Below the pieces are notes generated by a model. It had not been told where the DNA came from and ran no database searches. It saw only the letters and a program-made list of their open reading frames with translations. A DNA stretch of 33,019 nt from an uncultured Sutterella sp. Its GTDB lineage: Bacteria > Pseudomonadota > Gammaproteobacteria > Burkholderiales > Burkholderiaceae_F. The stretch lies in assembly GCA_937943605.1 (NCBI GenBank), contig CALEAW010000053.1, positions 1-33,019 of the forward strand, in the 5' to 3' direction. Made by a program: the position numbers and the translations under genes. Below are positions 6,015 through 14,275 of the stretch, one piece after another (position 1 is the stretch's first letter; each line of letters begins with the position of its first letter).

Positions 6015-8115
6015 CACGCTCATTCTAAAAAATTCGAAATTCATCAATAACCAGGCTAATGCCGGTGGTGCCATATCTATGATGCGTGACGTGGCCATCA
6101 CCAACACCCAATTCATAGGCAACACGGCTATCGGCGACACGGACGGAGGCGGTTCGCTTTTTATTGGCGCTGAAAGTAATGTAACTATCACCGACTCGGT
6201 TTTTGATGGTAATAAATCCAAAACGTCTACAGGTGGTGCTATAGCCACCCGTCAAGGGGACCTTGGCAACAATAAAGATGCCAAGCTAGAAATCGTCAAT
6301 ACCGTTTTCAAAAACAATACGGCCTTAGGTGAATACCAGGACTCTCTAACTGAAGAGCAGAAAAAGACGTACGTTGGACGTGGTGGCGCAATTCAGAACA
6401 GCTTCTATAGCAGCAAATCTGACCCTGCGAGAGTCACTATTACTGGTTCTACTTTCGAAAACAATCAAGCCATTTTAGGCGGTGCAATTCTCAATGAATA
6501 TAAGGGTAAGGTAGCTGACCAAGCCAAAAAGTCCGCAGCAATTGCTATTAAAGATTCTACCTTCATCGGAAACTCAGCAACGGAAGCTGGTGGTGCCATT
6601 TACAACACTGAAGGCAGTGAATTGCTATTTAGCGGCACAAACACCTTTAGTGGCAACAAAGCAAAGGGACAATCTAACGACATCCACAACGATGGTGCCA
6701 TCATTGTGAACGGTTCCCTGTCTCTGGACGGCGGCATTACAGGCAAAGGAACTGTCGAATTGAAGGACAAGTCAACCTTGATCGTAAAAGTCGGTGTTGA
6801 TCAAGCAAATTCCACATTCATTGCAAACAGCGTGACGGTTGGTAATAATGTTGGTCTCAACCTTCGTTTTGCTCCTGGATATGACGGCGTTTATACGCTT
6901 GCTGAAACAATTACAGGCGAATTTAAGCTTCCTGCAGACAATGCACTTTTTGACATCACCGCAGTTGAAGGTAAGAATAACTCGTTCACTGTAGCCAAGA
7001 AGTCCGCCTCTGAAATTGCCCAGTCCACAGGCGGCTCACTTAATCAGTCCGCTGCTCTTGAAGCTATCATCTCCAAGGATGCATCCTCAAGTAAAAACGA
7101 AAAATTTACTGAGATTGCGTCATCGATCACTGACAACATTCAGTCCAACGACCCTGCAATAAAACAAGCTGCCCTTGATGCTGTTACTGCACTCTCAGCC
7201 GATGTAGCACCTGTTGTTACGCAAGTTCAAACTGATGCTGGGACACGAGTATTTTCTGTTGTTGCCACTCGTATGAACGGTGGCGTCCAGGGCATGGCCT
7301 CAGGTGACGTCTTGTCTAATTCCGCACTATGGGTACAGACAACAGCTGGCCGTACAAATATGGACGACACGTCAAAAGCTAAGGGTTACGACGCAGACAC
7401 TTATGGCTTCGCCATGGGTGCAGAAGCTAAATTAAATGACAGCACTTTAGCCGGCCTTGGTTTTGCGTATAACAACACCGATGTCGATGGGTTCCTTCGC
7501 ACGACAGAAGTTGATGGGTATACTGCCTTTATCTATGGAGAATACAACCCCTCTAATTGGTTCATCAACGGCATAATGTCTTACACTTGGTCCGACTACG
7601 ATGAAACTAAGAATGTTCTTGGTACCAATGTCGTTGCTAAGTACGATGTTGATACCTTGGGACTGCAAGCCATGACTGGTTATAAATTCGAGTACTCCAA
7701 GGTCGCATTGACACCTGAAGCCGGATTACGCTATTTCCGAGTCAGTCAGGATAGCTATACCGATGATGCAGGTACGAAGGTTGCCGGGAACGACGAAAAC
7801 ATCCTCACTGGTGTTGTTGGTGCACGCGTTGGTACGGCGTTCACAGCCACACCCACGGTCACTGTGCGTCCTGAATTCCGTCTTGCAATGACGTATGATC
7901 TCTCTGAAGCAGATAACAAGTCGTTCATCACCCTTGCAAATGGCGCAAGCTACGCAGTTGAAGGTGAATCGCTTGACCGCTTTGGCATTGAAACTGGACT
8001 GAGCGCTGCTGTTGAAGTTGGCGATAATGTCGAATTATCTCTCAGCTATGAGGGCACTTTCCGCGGTGACTATAAGAACCACATCGGTCTATTCAACGCC
8101 AAATATAAGTTCTAA
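5902..8115 (+). CDS. Pmp-like autotransporter, passenger and beta-barrel fragment
   Basis: This is the continuation of the frameshifted gene; real coding sequence in this frame begins at about 6003 (NGTDTLILKNSKFINN), and the first 30 or so codons from 5902 are out-of-frame readings. Repeats of FxxN with GGAI continue (SKFINNQANAGGAIS, SVFDGNKSKTSTGGAIA, STFENNQAILGGAIL, STFIGNSATEAGGAIY) and predict a right-handed beta-helix. After a linker, the last 270 or so residues, from ALWVQTTAGRTNMDD to FNAKYKF, are an autotransporter outer-membrane barrel ending in the required Phe. The passenger would be displayed on the cell surface, probably as an adhesin. Without frame correction neither fragment gives a surface protein: one lacks the barrel, the other the signal peptide. 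Confidence 0.88.
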   Translation: MAVVQPQSMVRLLKTTPLAKVVQFLNYTIVPTKKNGTDTLILKNSKFINNQANAGGAISMMRDVAITNTQFIGNTAIGDTDGGGSLFIGAESNVTITDSVFDGNKSKTSTGGAIATRQGDLGNNKDAKLEIVNTVFKNNTALGEYQDSLTEEQKKTYVGRGGAIQNSFYSSKSDPARVTITGSTFENNQAILGGAILNEYKGKVADQAKKSAAIAIKDSTFIGNSATEAGGAIYNTEGSELLFSGTNTFSGNKAKGQSNDIHNDGAIIVNGSLSLDGGITGKGTVELKDKSTLIVKVGVDQANSTFIANSVTVGNNVGLNLRFAPGYDGVYTLAETITGEFKLPADNALFDITAVEGKNNSFTVAKKSASEIAQSTGGSLNQSAALEAIISKDASSSKNEKFTEIASSITDNIQSNDPAIKQAALDAVTALSADVAPVVTQVQTDAGTRVFSVVATRMNGGVQGMASGDVLSNSALWVQTTAGRTNMDDTSKAKGYDADTYGFAMGAEAKLNDSTLAGLGFAYNNTDVDGFLRTTEVDGYTAFIYGEYNPSNWFINGIMSYTWSDYDETKNVLGTNVVAKYDVDTLGLQAMTGYKFEYSKVALTPEAGLRYFRVSQDSYTDDAGTKVAGNDENILTGVVGARVGTAFTATPTVTVRPEFRLAMTYDLSEADNKSFITLANGASYAVEGESLDRFGIETGLSAAVEVGDNVELSLSYEGTFRGDYKNHIGLFNAKYKF
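5997..6002 (+). other. A6 tract at the autotransporter frameshift
   Basis: The reading frame changes by +1 around CCCAACAAAAAAGAACGGC. With five A residues the protein would read RPNKKNGTDTL and stay open to 8115. It is a candidate phase-variation site, a fixed mutation or a sequencing error. Confidence 0.6.
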
Positions 8116-8163
8116 TCGTTTAGCCATACTAGGAGTCTAGAACTCCTTAATATCCAACCGATC

Positions 8164-8197
8164 AAAGGCGGTCTAACTGGTTTAGGTCGCCTTTTTT
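8164..8197 (+). terminator. Rho-independent terminator of the first autotransporter
   Basis: AAAGGCG (8164-8170) pairs with CGCCTTT (8188-8194), with further pairing inside (CTAA/TTTAGG region) and T6 at the end. It stops only 13 nt before the next start codon. Confidence 0.85.
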
Positions 8198-8210
8198 ATA
8201 GGTACGTTTC

Positions 8211-8999
8211 ATGTTGCTTTTCAACCAAAGCAAATTGCAGATTTGCATAATCTCATGTATCGGATCGTTCGCAATTTTGGGTTGCGTAACCCCCATTAAA
8301 ATTCCGAATGAGTTTTCGGAAACAAATATTCAAACAGACACTTTTCAAATCTTCAGCTACTCAAAATTAGCCAATTCCACCGATTTCGTTCGCGTTTACA
8401 TTGAGGGGGATGGTTATGCCTTTAATGCCCACGGTCGCCCATCTTCAGATCCAACACCTAAAGACTCACTCGTACGCCGTTTGGCTTTTGGGGATCCTCA
8501 TCAAAACGTGATTTATCTAGCTAGACCATGCCAATACGTAAAGAACGATCCCAATTGCAAACCCTCCATTTGGACTAATGAACGCTTCTCGAAAGATGTC
8601 ATTCAAGCAGAATTACAAGCTATAACTACTTTAATTGGTAATAGACCAATCGTACTCATTGGTTTTTCTGGGGGTGCCCAAGTGGCAGCTTTGATGAGCA
8701 CAACAAGTGACCGCTTAAAAGTCAGAAAAATAATAACTATTGCTGGCAATCTAGACCATCGCAGGTGGTGCGAATCGCATAATCTACCGATTTTGAAGGG
8801 TTCTTTAGAACTTAGCTACTACAAAGATGCCTTTTTAGCAATACCACAAAAACACTTTATCGGAGAATTAGATAAAGTTATTGATCCGCAATTATTGGTC
8901 GACTTCGTTGGAAATAAAACGAGCGTTCGATGGGTAACTAACGCTACTCATCATAAAAACTGGGAACCCGTTTTTAAGGAAATTTGGGCTGAGAATTAA
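8211..8999 (+). CDS. Alpha/beta-hydrolase lipoprotein
   Basis: Predicted lipid-anchored envelope hydrolase of unknown substrate. Residues 1-24 are a hydrophobic signal segment ending in the lipobox AILGC, with C25 as the lipidated residue. The serine-hydrolase elbow GFSGGA gives nucleophile S153; an acid residue in GELDKVID and the histidine pair in THHKNW (about 248) can complete the triad. Conserved-looking blocks IEGDGYAF, SSDPTP and IYLARPCQY suggest a known lipase/esterase-like family whose name I cannot give. Two cysteines, C107 and C116, could form a disulfide. The only ribosome-site candidate is weak (AGGTA). The gene starts 13 nt after the autotransporter terminator, with no room for its own promoter, so expression probably depends on read-through. 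Confidence 0.75.
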   Translation: MLLFNQSKLQICIISCIGSFAILGCVTPIKIPNEFSETNIQTDTFQIFSYSKLANSTDFVRVYIEGDGYAFNAHGRPSSDPTPKDSLVRRLAFGDPHQNVIYLARPCQYVKNDPNCKPSIWTNERFSKDVIQAELQAITTLIGNRPIVLIGFSGGAQVAALMSTTSDRLKVRKIITIAGNLDHRRWCESHNLPILKGSLELSYYKDAFLAIPQKHFIGELDKVIDPQLLVDFVGNKTSVRWVTNATHHKNWEPVFKEIWAEN

Positions 9000-9049
9000 A
9001 TCGCCTCTGTGCATCGATAAGTTTTCAAAGTCGGACTTGCTACATATAT

Positions 9050-9430
9050 TTATCGTTGTTTGTCGGTAGACTTATCTGTCTTGGGTGCTTTCCAGTCTTC
9101 ACCCTTAAAGAGTCGAATCACCTTCCAGTTCACAACGAACATAAGCGTGATCACAGCTAACGCTTGACCAGTAAGCCCCACATAATAGGCCGTCGTACGC
9201 GCTTCAGGCTTGCCGTAATAAGCGTTAAAGAATTCCTGAAGGCTTAACCCTAACGTGTTGGCGTGGGCAATAAAACCAAAGAGCGCCACGGCATAAAACA
9301 TGATCGCCACAGAGACTAGAAGACGCTGAATGCGCCACTGATAACCCACGATGCGACCGATCAAAAGAACGATCACAGGGATCAAGAAGGGGAAGGCAAT
9401 TACAGAGGTACCAATCAGCCAATCGAGCAT
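9050..9430 (-). CDS. Small integral membrane protein, 126 aa
   Basis: I do not recognise the family. Three hydrophobic segments are clear: residues 5-29 (IGTSVIAFPFLIPVIVLLIG), about 37-57 (LLVSVAIMFYAVALFGFIAH), and about 80-105 (AYYVGLTGQALAVITLMFVV). The tail is hydrophilic and charged (GEDWKAPKTDKSTDKQR), probably cytoplasmic by the positive-inside rule. No ribosome binding site of note precedes the ATG. It lies 100 bp downstream of the universal stress gene on the same strand and may share its transcript. Confidence 0.6.
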   Translation of the reverse strand: MLDWLIGTSVIAFPFLIPVIVLLIGRIVGYQWRIQRLLVSVAIMFYAVALFGFIAHANTLGLSLQEFFNAYYGKPEARTTAYYVGLTGQALAVITLMFVVNWKVIRLFKGEDWKAPKTDKSTDKQR

Positions 9431-9529
9431 AGTGACAAAAGAAAAGCAAGGATCAAAAGTGCATGGATCTTAGCACGATTGTTCCTTGCTTCAGAGTGGC
9501 AGGGCGAAGGTTTTTCGCTTTAAAGCGAA

Positions 9530-10381
9530 TTAACGCACCAAAAAGAGCGGTGTTTCGCAAAGAGTTTCAACGCTCAAAGCGGTCGAACCCACTAAAGAAG
9601 CCACCAACATGCTGTAGCCATGGCTACCCATAAAGACCATGTCAATGGGACGCTGCTCACAATAGGTGGCAATGCTTTCACCCGGTTCACCATAAACCGT
9701 CACCGTTGTAGTTTTCATCCCAGCGTGTTGCAAAGTGCTTTCTAACAAGGCACCCACGGTACCCGCGACAAAGGGACTGGTTTCAACCGTGCCTTCAGGC
9801 TTGTCGGCCGTCGCCTTTTCAACGTGGATCAAGTCAAACTGAGCACCCGTCTTAAAGTGATCCATGTTCGCCTGCATGAAGGCCAACACACGACGGCTCT
9901 GATCAGAGTCGTCAACGGCAATGGCCAAATAATCCATCGGTAAGATGGACGGCACTTCTTCACGAATCAAGAGAATAGGGCGATGGGACTCGTGGACAAC
10001 TTCTTGAGAAACTGAGCCTAATAAGAGACCGTCAAAACTTCCCTTACCCGTCGTGCCCATAATCACGAAATCAGCCTTATAGGCGTCAGCGGCCTTGACG
10101 ATCGTTTCAGCAATGGGACCCACACCATAGGTCACCGTGACTTTGTCAGAACGATTCGGGAAAATATCGTCCACCAAACGGAAGACTCCCGCTGCTTCTT
10201 CACGATAGAACTCATCTTCGGTTTGCGGATTAAAGGCCGTCATAATGCGCGCTGAAGCTGCTTCAAGCGCAACAAAAAGACAAATCTCAGGGTCGTCCCC
10301 CAAGAAAGCAGGCTGAGCAGCCACATAGCGTACAGCATTGAGGCTACGTTCAGAGCCATCAATCGGAATGAAAATTCTCAT
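9530..10381 (-). CDS. Tandem-domain universal stress protein
   Basis: Two UspA domains in one 283-residue chain. The first starts IFIPIDGSERS and ends with the ATP-binding loop GTTGKGSFDGLLLGS (G-2x-G-9x-G-S). The second starts YLAIAVDDSDQS and ends with GSHGYSMLVASLVGS, the same pattern. Both domains should therefore bind ATP, as in UspE-like proteins. These proteins support survival under starvation, anoxia or other stress by mechanisms that are still partly unclear. AAGGA lies 8 nt before the ATG. A perfect FNR box lies 117-130 bp upstream, matching known Fnr/Anr control of usp genes in other Proteobacteria. Confidence 0.93.
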   Translation of the reverse strand: MRIFIPIDGSERSLNAVRYVAAQPAFLGDDPEICLFVALEAASARIMTAFNPQTEDEFYREEAAGVFRLVDDIFPNRSDKVTVTYGVGPIAETIVKAADAYKADFVIMGTTGKGSFDGLLLGSVSQEVVHESHRPILLIREEVPSILPMDYLAIAVDDSDQSRRVLAFMQANMDHFKTGAQFDLIHVEKATADKPEGTVETSPFVAGTVGALLESTLQHAGMKTTTVTVYGEPGESIATYCEQRPIDMVFMGSHGYSMLVASLVGSTALSVETLCETPLFLVR

Positions 10382-10497
10382 GGTATTGGTCCTTTTTATT
10401 CTGCCTTGGTCCGAGGCTTTTTCTCATACATCTAATTTAATGATATGAATAACACGGCCATTCGTTGCAAGCTAGATGCAAAAGTTGATTAAAGCGC

Positions 10498-10511
10498 TTG
10501 ATGCGTATCAA
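10498..10511. promoter_or_regulatory. Perfect FNR/Anr box upstream of the universal stress gene
   Basis: TTGATGCGTATCAA matches TTGATNNNNATCAA fully. An extra half-site TTGAT lies at 10485-10489. Placement between the stress gene and the downstream end of the HupK-like gene points to the stress gene as target; anaerobic induction is inferred. Confidence 0.75.
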
Positions 10512-10674
10512 AAAACTCGCAAAAGCCTGACAAGAAGCGACTTCGCGCCCAGTGTAACCTGAGCGCGCTTTAAACGTATTATTCAATACAATGCCATAAA
10601 ACCATTATATAGACACTCGATCGAAATCATCCCAAGGACACAAAGGTTTACGGATTAACCTTGATAACGACGCA

Positions 10675-11973
10675 CTAGATCGCAAAGCCCTGAGTCGTCA
10701 AATTAGCATGACGAAGTCGAACAGAGAGAGGCAAACAAGGATCAAGTTCAAATAGCGCCAAACGAACGATTTCAGTGATACGTCCGTCACAATGGTCGTT
10801 ACCAGTGCGCTTCAGGTAACGAATAGCCGCATTTAAGGCCTGTTGCCCAGCGCCTTCGGGCGCTAACAGCCATTCGGTCGGTGTCACTACGGCATGGAAG
10901 CGTCGTAACCCTTCTTCGGTGCTTCTAAAGCCCGTTGCGTGCGTTAATAGACCACGCGATGTCTGCGTCATCGAAATCGCAACCGACTGATCCTTGTCGA
11001 AGTGAGCATAGATGCGATAAGGCTTAGAGAGGCCCTCGATGTCATCTACGTCATGATGTCCTAAACGTAAGAGCAAAGCACCCGTTTCAAGAAGTCTTGA
11101 AACCAATATCGACACCACCGTCATGCCATCTCGCTCTACCATCTGACGAATCAACAGATGACGAATCTGACGCGGCAGTGCCCCAGTCAATGCAGACGAG
11201 CGATGCCACACGGGTGCCATATCGAAACCCGGTTCATTCTTCAAGCGATGAAGCATTTCGTCGGCAAAGACCAAAAAGTCGTCATCATCAACGTCAGGCA
11301 AGGCCGGGCAATCGATTTGACCAAAGCCTGCTTCTAAGGCATCGTAACGCCCCTTTAAAGCTGCGACAGAATTAGTTTTGTGACTCGATACCCACTCATC
11401 GAACAATTCAGGCGTCGTGAGGGTTTTTAAATAGTCTTCAGGAGCCTGACAAAAAAGGTACTCTGTTAAAAGGTGATTGAGTGTCGCCCACATCTGATCG
11501 ATCGTGGCGTGTCCCGCTTCAATCAAGGCTTCATCCACGGGATGATTCACCATTTTGAAGCTACCTAAGGTATGCAAAACCTCGGCAAATTGAGCACGCA
11601 AGGCTGCGTAATCGGTGAGCGCTTGTGGGCTCACTTCAAGTCCTAAAAGACGTGCAGCATCAATCAATAGTAGGCGAACGTTTTCTAATAGGGATTCGAG
11701 CATTAAAGCGCGTTCGGCAAACCCACGGTCAACCGCTCGACGATCGTCCTCAGAAATACCTGCCGCCGCACGTTCCGTAGCATCTAAAGTGACTAAATGC
11801 GCCGCCGGGCAAACGCTATAGAGCATCGGCACCGTTTTACGTAAATCGACGCCCGGCGTCAAGGCCAAGCGTTCAATGACACCAGGCACACGTTCATTTG
11901 AAATCGACGCACGACGAATGCGTCGGTTGTTATCACACTGTACATCGACAAGAATTTCGCCTGTTTCTCTCAT
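10675..11973 (-). CDS. HupK-like protein, [NiFe]-hydrogenase large-subunit relative
   Basis: About 432 residues from the ATG at 11973, which is preceded by a G6 run and CAGGT; the frame is open to 12081 and a longer form is possible. The chain resembles [NiFe]-hydrogenase large subunits, but the metal sites are incomplete. The N-terminal motif reads LYSVCPAAH (one Cys, C55) instead of RxCGxCxxxH, and the C-terminal motif reads DPCLPLSVRL (one Cys, C413) instead of DPCxxCxxH. This is the pattern of HupK-type accessory proteins, thought to act as scaffolds during cofactor assembly rather than as enzymes. There is no hydrogenase operon beside it. Homology is judged from motifs only; a search should confirm the family. 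Confidence 0.5.
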   Translation of the reverse strand: MRETGEILVDVQCDNNRRIRRASISNERVPGVIERLALTPGVDLRKTVPMLYSVCPAAHLVTLDATERAAAGISEDDRRAVDRGFAERALMLESLLENVRLLLIDAARLLGLEVSPQALTDYAALRAQFAEVLHTLGSFKMVNHPVDEALIEAGHATIDQMWATLNHLLTEYLFCQAPEDYLKTLTTPELFDEWVSSHKTNSVAALKGRYDALEAGFGQIDCPALPDVDDDDFLVFADEMLHRLKNEPGFDMAPVWHRSSALTGALPRQIRHLLIRQMVERDGMTVVSILVSRLLETGALLLRLGHHDVDDIEGLSKPYRIYAHFDKDQSVAISMTQTSRGLLTHATGFRSTEEGLRRFHAVVTPTEWLLAPEGAGQQALNAAIRYLKRTGNDHCDGRITEIVRLALFELDPCLPLSVRLRHANLTTQGFAI

Positions 11974-12323
11974 ACCTGACGCCCCCCGTCGATCAACCCA
12001 AACCACATCAAAAATCAACCATCCGAAGGCAAGGCGTCTCATAAGGATCACCCATACAGTATGTCTTCGGATGGTTCGCACAACGCACCAAAAGCGTCAT
12101 GAAGACCTCGCGTTGCGTAGATACTCTCCTTAACGAATAATGGAAAGTGATTTAAAAAAGACGCAACAGCACGGTCCAACATCTCATAGAAATGCCTTTG
12201 GCTATGGTTTTTAGTATAGAGAGACAACAGTCATATTTAATCCCTCTAAAGGAGAGGTTAGAACTACACCAAACGCATAGGATTGATTATGAGAATCGCG
12301 ACAAAGAACTAGTTGTAATCAAT
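11974..12323. other. Gene-free stretch upstream of the HupK-like gene
   Basis: If the HupK-like gene starts at 11973, these 350 bp carry its leader and promoter and the 3' flank of the M20 gene. I see no RNA gene. A 53-codon frame (12192-12353, plus) lacks a ribosome site and overlaps the M20 gene. Confidence 0.4.
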
Positions 12324-13586
12324 TTACGACAGACCTTTGCGGTTTGTTTCTAAAATAAGTCTTGCCGTTAAAATGAGCGCCGGGAGCGTTACGTCTTCAC
12401 CGTCAGCATCAAAGTACGCGGTATGTAATCCATGTCGACCTCGTGCACCATAATGAAAGCATCCAGCAATGCCGCCTTCTTGCACGACGGCGTTCATCCA
12501 CAAGGTTGAGTCGTCTGACCCGCGCGTTCGGTTATCGGTTACCGTCACATTCGGAATCGTTTTAGCGACGCGTTCAATCATGTCATAGGCAACCGGGCAA
12601 GGGATCAATGCTTCAGCACGCCCAGCGAGCGTCACTTCTGACGTAACGCCAACCATGTCGGCACAACTTTGAGCCACACGACGCACACCTTCTTCCATAT
12701 AGTCGGCCACGTTTTGGGTGGCGCCTCGCACCTCGGTTTGCATCGTGGCGTACGCTCCTTTGGCGTTTAAGGTTCCAACACAAATGCGGCTTGCGCCTTC
12801 AGGGTGGCGTGGCAATGCCAACATCTGCAAAGCTGCATTGGCCGCTGCCGTTACCGCGTCACCATAAGGCGTTGATCCTTTAAATGTAACATTTAACTTA
12901 GCGGTTGCTAAGAACCCGCTACGACTCGCAAAGATCTCGTTTTCTTTGATGCTTGTTGTGATGTGTTGCGTCCACAAATAATCCGCCTGCCGTGCCCAAC
13001 CTTTGGCAACCATAGCGCGTGCGCCACGAACGCCTTCTTCAGCGGGTTGAAAAACAAATCGAATCGTACCCTTCAGATCATCGCGATGCGCCATACACCA
13101 CCGAGCGATGGTAAGCCCCGTCGCCGTATGAATGTCATGACCACAAGAATGCATGAGCCCTGGACAGGTACTCGCAAAACCTTCGTCAAAAGGACGGTGA
13201 CCAACTTCGTGCGACTCTTCTACCACCACGCAATCTATTTCAAAGCGCAAAACCGTTAAAGGGCCGGGGCGCTTCGTATTCAAGTCCGCCACAACACCCG
13301 TCCAACCTGCGCACCGATCCAAAAAGGGTTGAGGAACACCTTGCGACAAAGCTCGCTGTTGGGCCTTGTCGACCAAATCAAGGTTGCGGCCCATTGCCGC
13401 GTCAGGCTCTACCACTTCGATCCCAACCTTGGTGCGATAACCCATCTCGCTCAACTTCTCATGAATAAACCACGTCGTCTCGAATTCAGTCCAACCTTCT
13501 TCGGGGCGACGATGAAGATGACGTCGACAGTCAGTTAAGAAGGGTAGGAGCGACGAGAGGTCATCAGTGAGCGAAGTGGCGGACAT
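12324..13586 (-). CDS. M20 family amidohydrolase, AbgA-like
   Basis: A zinc-type M20D amidohydrolase resembling AbgA, the p-aminobenzoyl-glutamate hydrolase subunit, over its whole length (about 420 residues; E. coli AbgA 436). Shared landmarks are CRRHLHRRPEEGWTEF at the N-terminus, the metal motif MHSCGHDIHTA (about 145-155) and FQPAEEGVRGARAM (about 179-192). The dimerisation-domain motif, TAAHAGxKPExG in AbgA, is replaced by STPYGDAV with a short deletion, so the conserved histidine of the lid region is lost; specificity or activity may differ. ATG at 13586 is used; an in-frame TTG at 13619 adds 11 residues, and neither has a clear ribosome site. No abgB-like partner is next to it. Confidence 0.85.
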   Translation of the reverse strand: MSATSLTDDLSSLLPFLTDCRRHLHRRPEEGWTEFETTWFIHEKLSEMGYRTKVGIEVVEPDAAMGRNLDLVDKAQQRALSQGVPQPFLDRCAGWTGVVADLNTKRPGPLTVLRFEIDCVVVEESHEVGHRPFDEGFASTCPGLMHSCGHDIHTATGLTIARWCMAHRDDLKGTIRFVFQPAEEGVRGARAMVAKGWARQADYLWTQHITTSIKENEIFASRSGFLATAKLNVTFKGSTPYGDAVTAAANAALQMLALPRHPEGASRICVGTLNAKGAYATMQTEVRGATQNVADYMEEGVRRVAQSCADMVGVTSEVTLAGRAEALIPCPVAYDMIERVAKTIPNVTVTDNRTRGSDDSTLWMNAVVQEGGIAGCFHYGARGRHGLHTAYFDADGEDVTLPALILTARLILETNRKGLS

Positions 13587-13619
13587 AGTAGGGCGGAACG
13601 AAAAAGAGGGAAGAGGCAA

Positions 13620-13647
13620 AACGGCGCCCGTTCATAGGAGCGCCGTT
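13620..13647 (-). terminator. Terminator of the peroxiredoxin gene
   Basis: AACGGCGC (13620-13627) pairs perfectly with GCGCCGTT (13640-13647). On the minus strand it follows the bcp stop codon by 7 nt and leads into a short T-run. It overlaps the leader of the M20 gene. Confidence 0.7.
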
Positions 13648-13654
13648 CTTTATT

Positions 13655-14128
13655 TTATGCCTTAAGAGAGGCCAAAAGTTCTTCGACATGGGTTTTGGCT
13701 TTGACGCCATAAAGCGCCGCCTTAATCACGCCGTTTTCGTCGATCACAAAGGTCGAGCGTTCAATCCCTCGGCACTTTTTGCCGTACATCATTTTTTCTT
13801 TCATGACGCCATAGGCATTGCAAGCCTCTTCTTCTTTGTCAGCCAAAAGTAAGAAATTGAGCCCCTGACGGTCTCTAAATCCACAATGGCTTTTTACGCT
13901 ATCACGAGAGACACCGACCACCTGATAGCCCAAGGCTTCAAAGTCGGCCAAGTGATCTCGAAAGCCAAGCGCTTCGGTCGTGCAACCCGCGGTATTGTCT
14001 TTAGGATAGAAGTAAAGAATGAGGCCTCGACCTTTAAAGTCATCGAGCGTTACGAGCTTCTCGTCGTAGCCTGGTAACGAGAAAGCAGGGGCTGGTAGCC
14101 CCGCCACTAATTGAACACGATCAGTCAT
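13655..14128 (-). CDS. bcp: Thioredoxin-dependent peroxiredoxin, Bcp/PrxQ type
   Basis: Reduces hydrogen peroxide and organic hydroperoxides in the cytoplasm using thioredoxin. The motif FYPKDNTAGCTTEALGFRD holds the peroxidatic cysteine (C49 from this start). The resolving cysteine five residues later, usual in E. coli Bcp, is Leu here. A cysteine 33 residues further (SVKSHCGFRD) sits in helix 3, the position used by the other PrxQ subgroup (as in Xylella PrxQ, C47/C83), so a two-cysteine mechanism is still likely. Two ATGs are adjacent; AGGAG is 5 nt from the second (14128), which I prefer. It has its own terminator. Confidence 0.93.
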   Translation of the reverse strand: MTDRVQLVAGLPAPAFSLPGYDEKLVTLDDFKGRGLILYFYPKDNTAGCTTEALGFRDHLADFEALGYQVVGVSRDSVKSHCGFRDRQGLNFLLLADKEEEACNAYGVMKEKMMYGKKCRGIERSTFVIDENGVIKAALYGVKAKTHVEELLASLKA

Positions 14129-14275
14129 CATGACTCCTACAAAATAGTTACGAAAACAATAGCACGAACTCAGCCGTTTGTTTTACCTAAAACGCGTGTA
14201 GTGCAATTGCTCAAAAAGCACTAGGTCAAAATGAGGTTAAAATGCCTCCATTACACTCCTTATTTTTTTGCAACT

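Noticed and set aside
12192..12353. 53-codon plus-strand ORF beginning MPLAMVFSIERQQ
   Set aside because: No ribosome binding site, and it overlaps the 3' end of the M20 gene on the other strand; likely chance.
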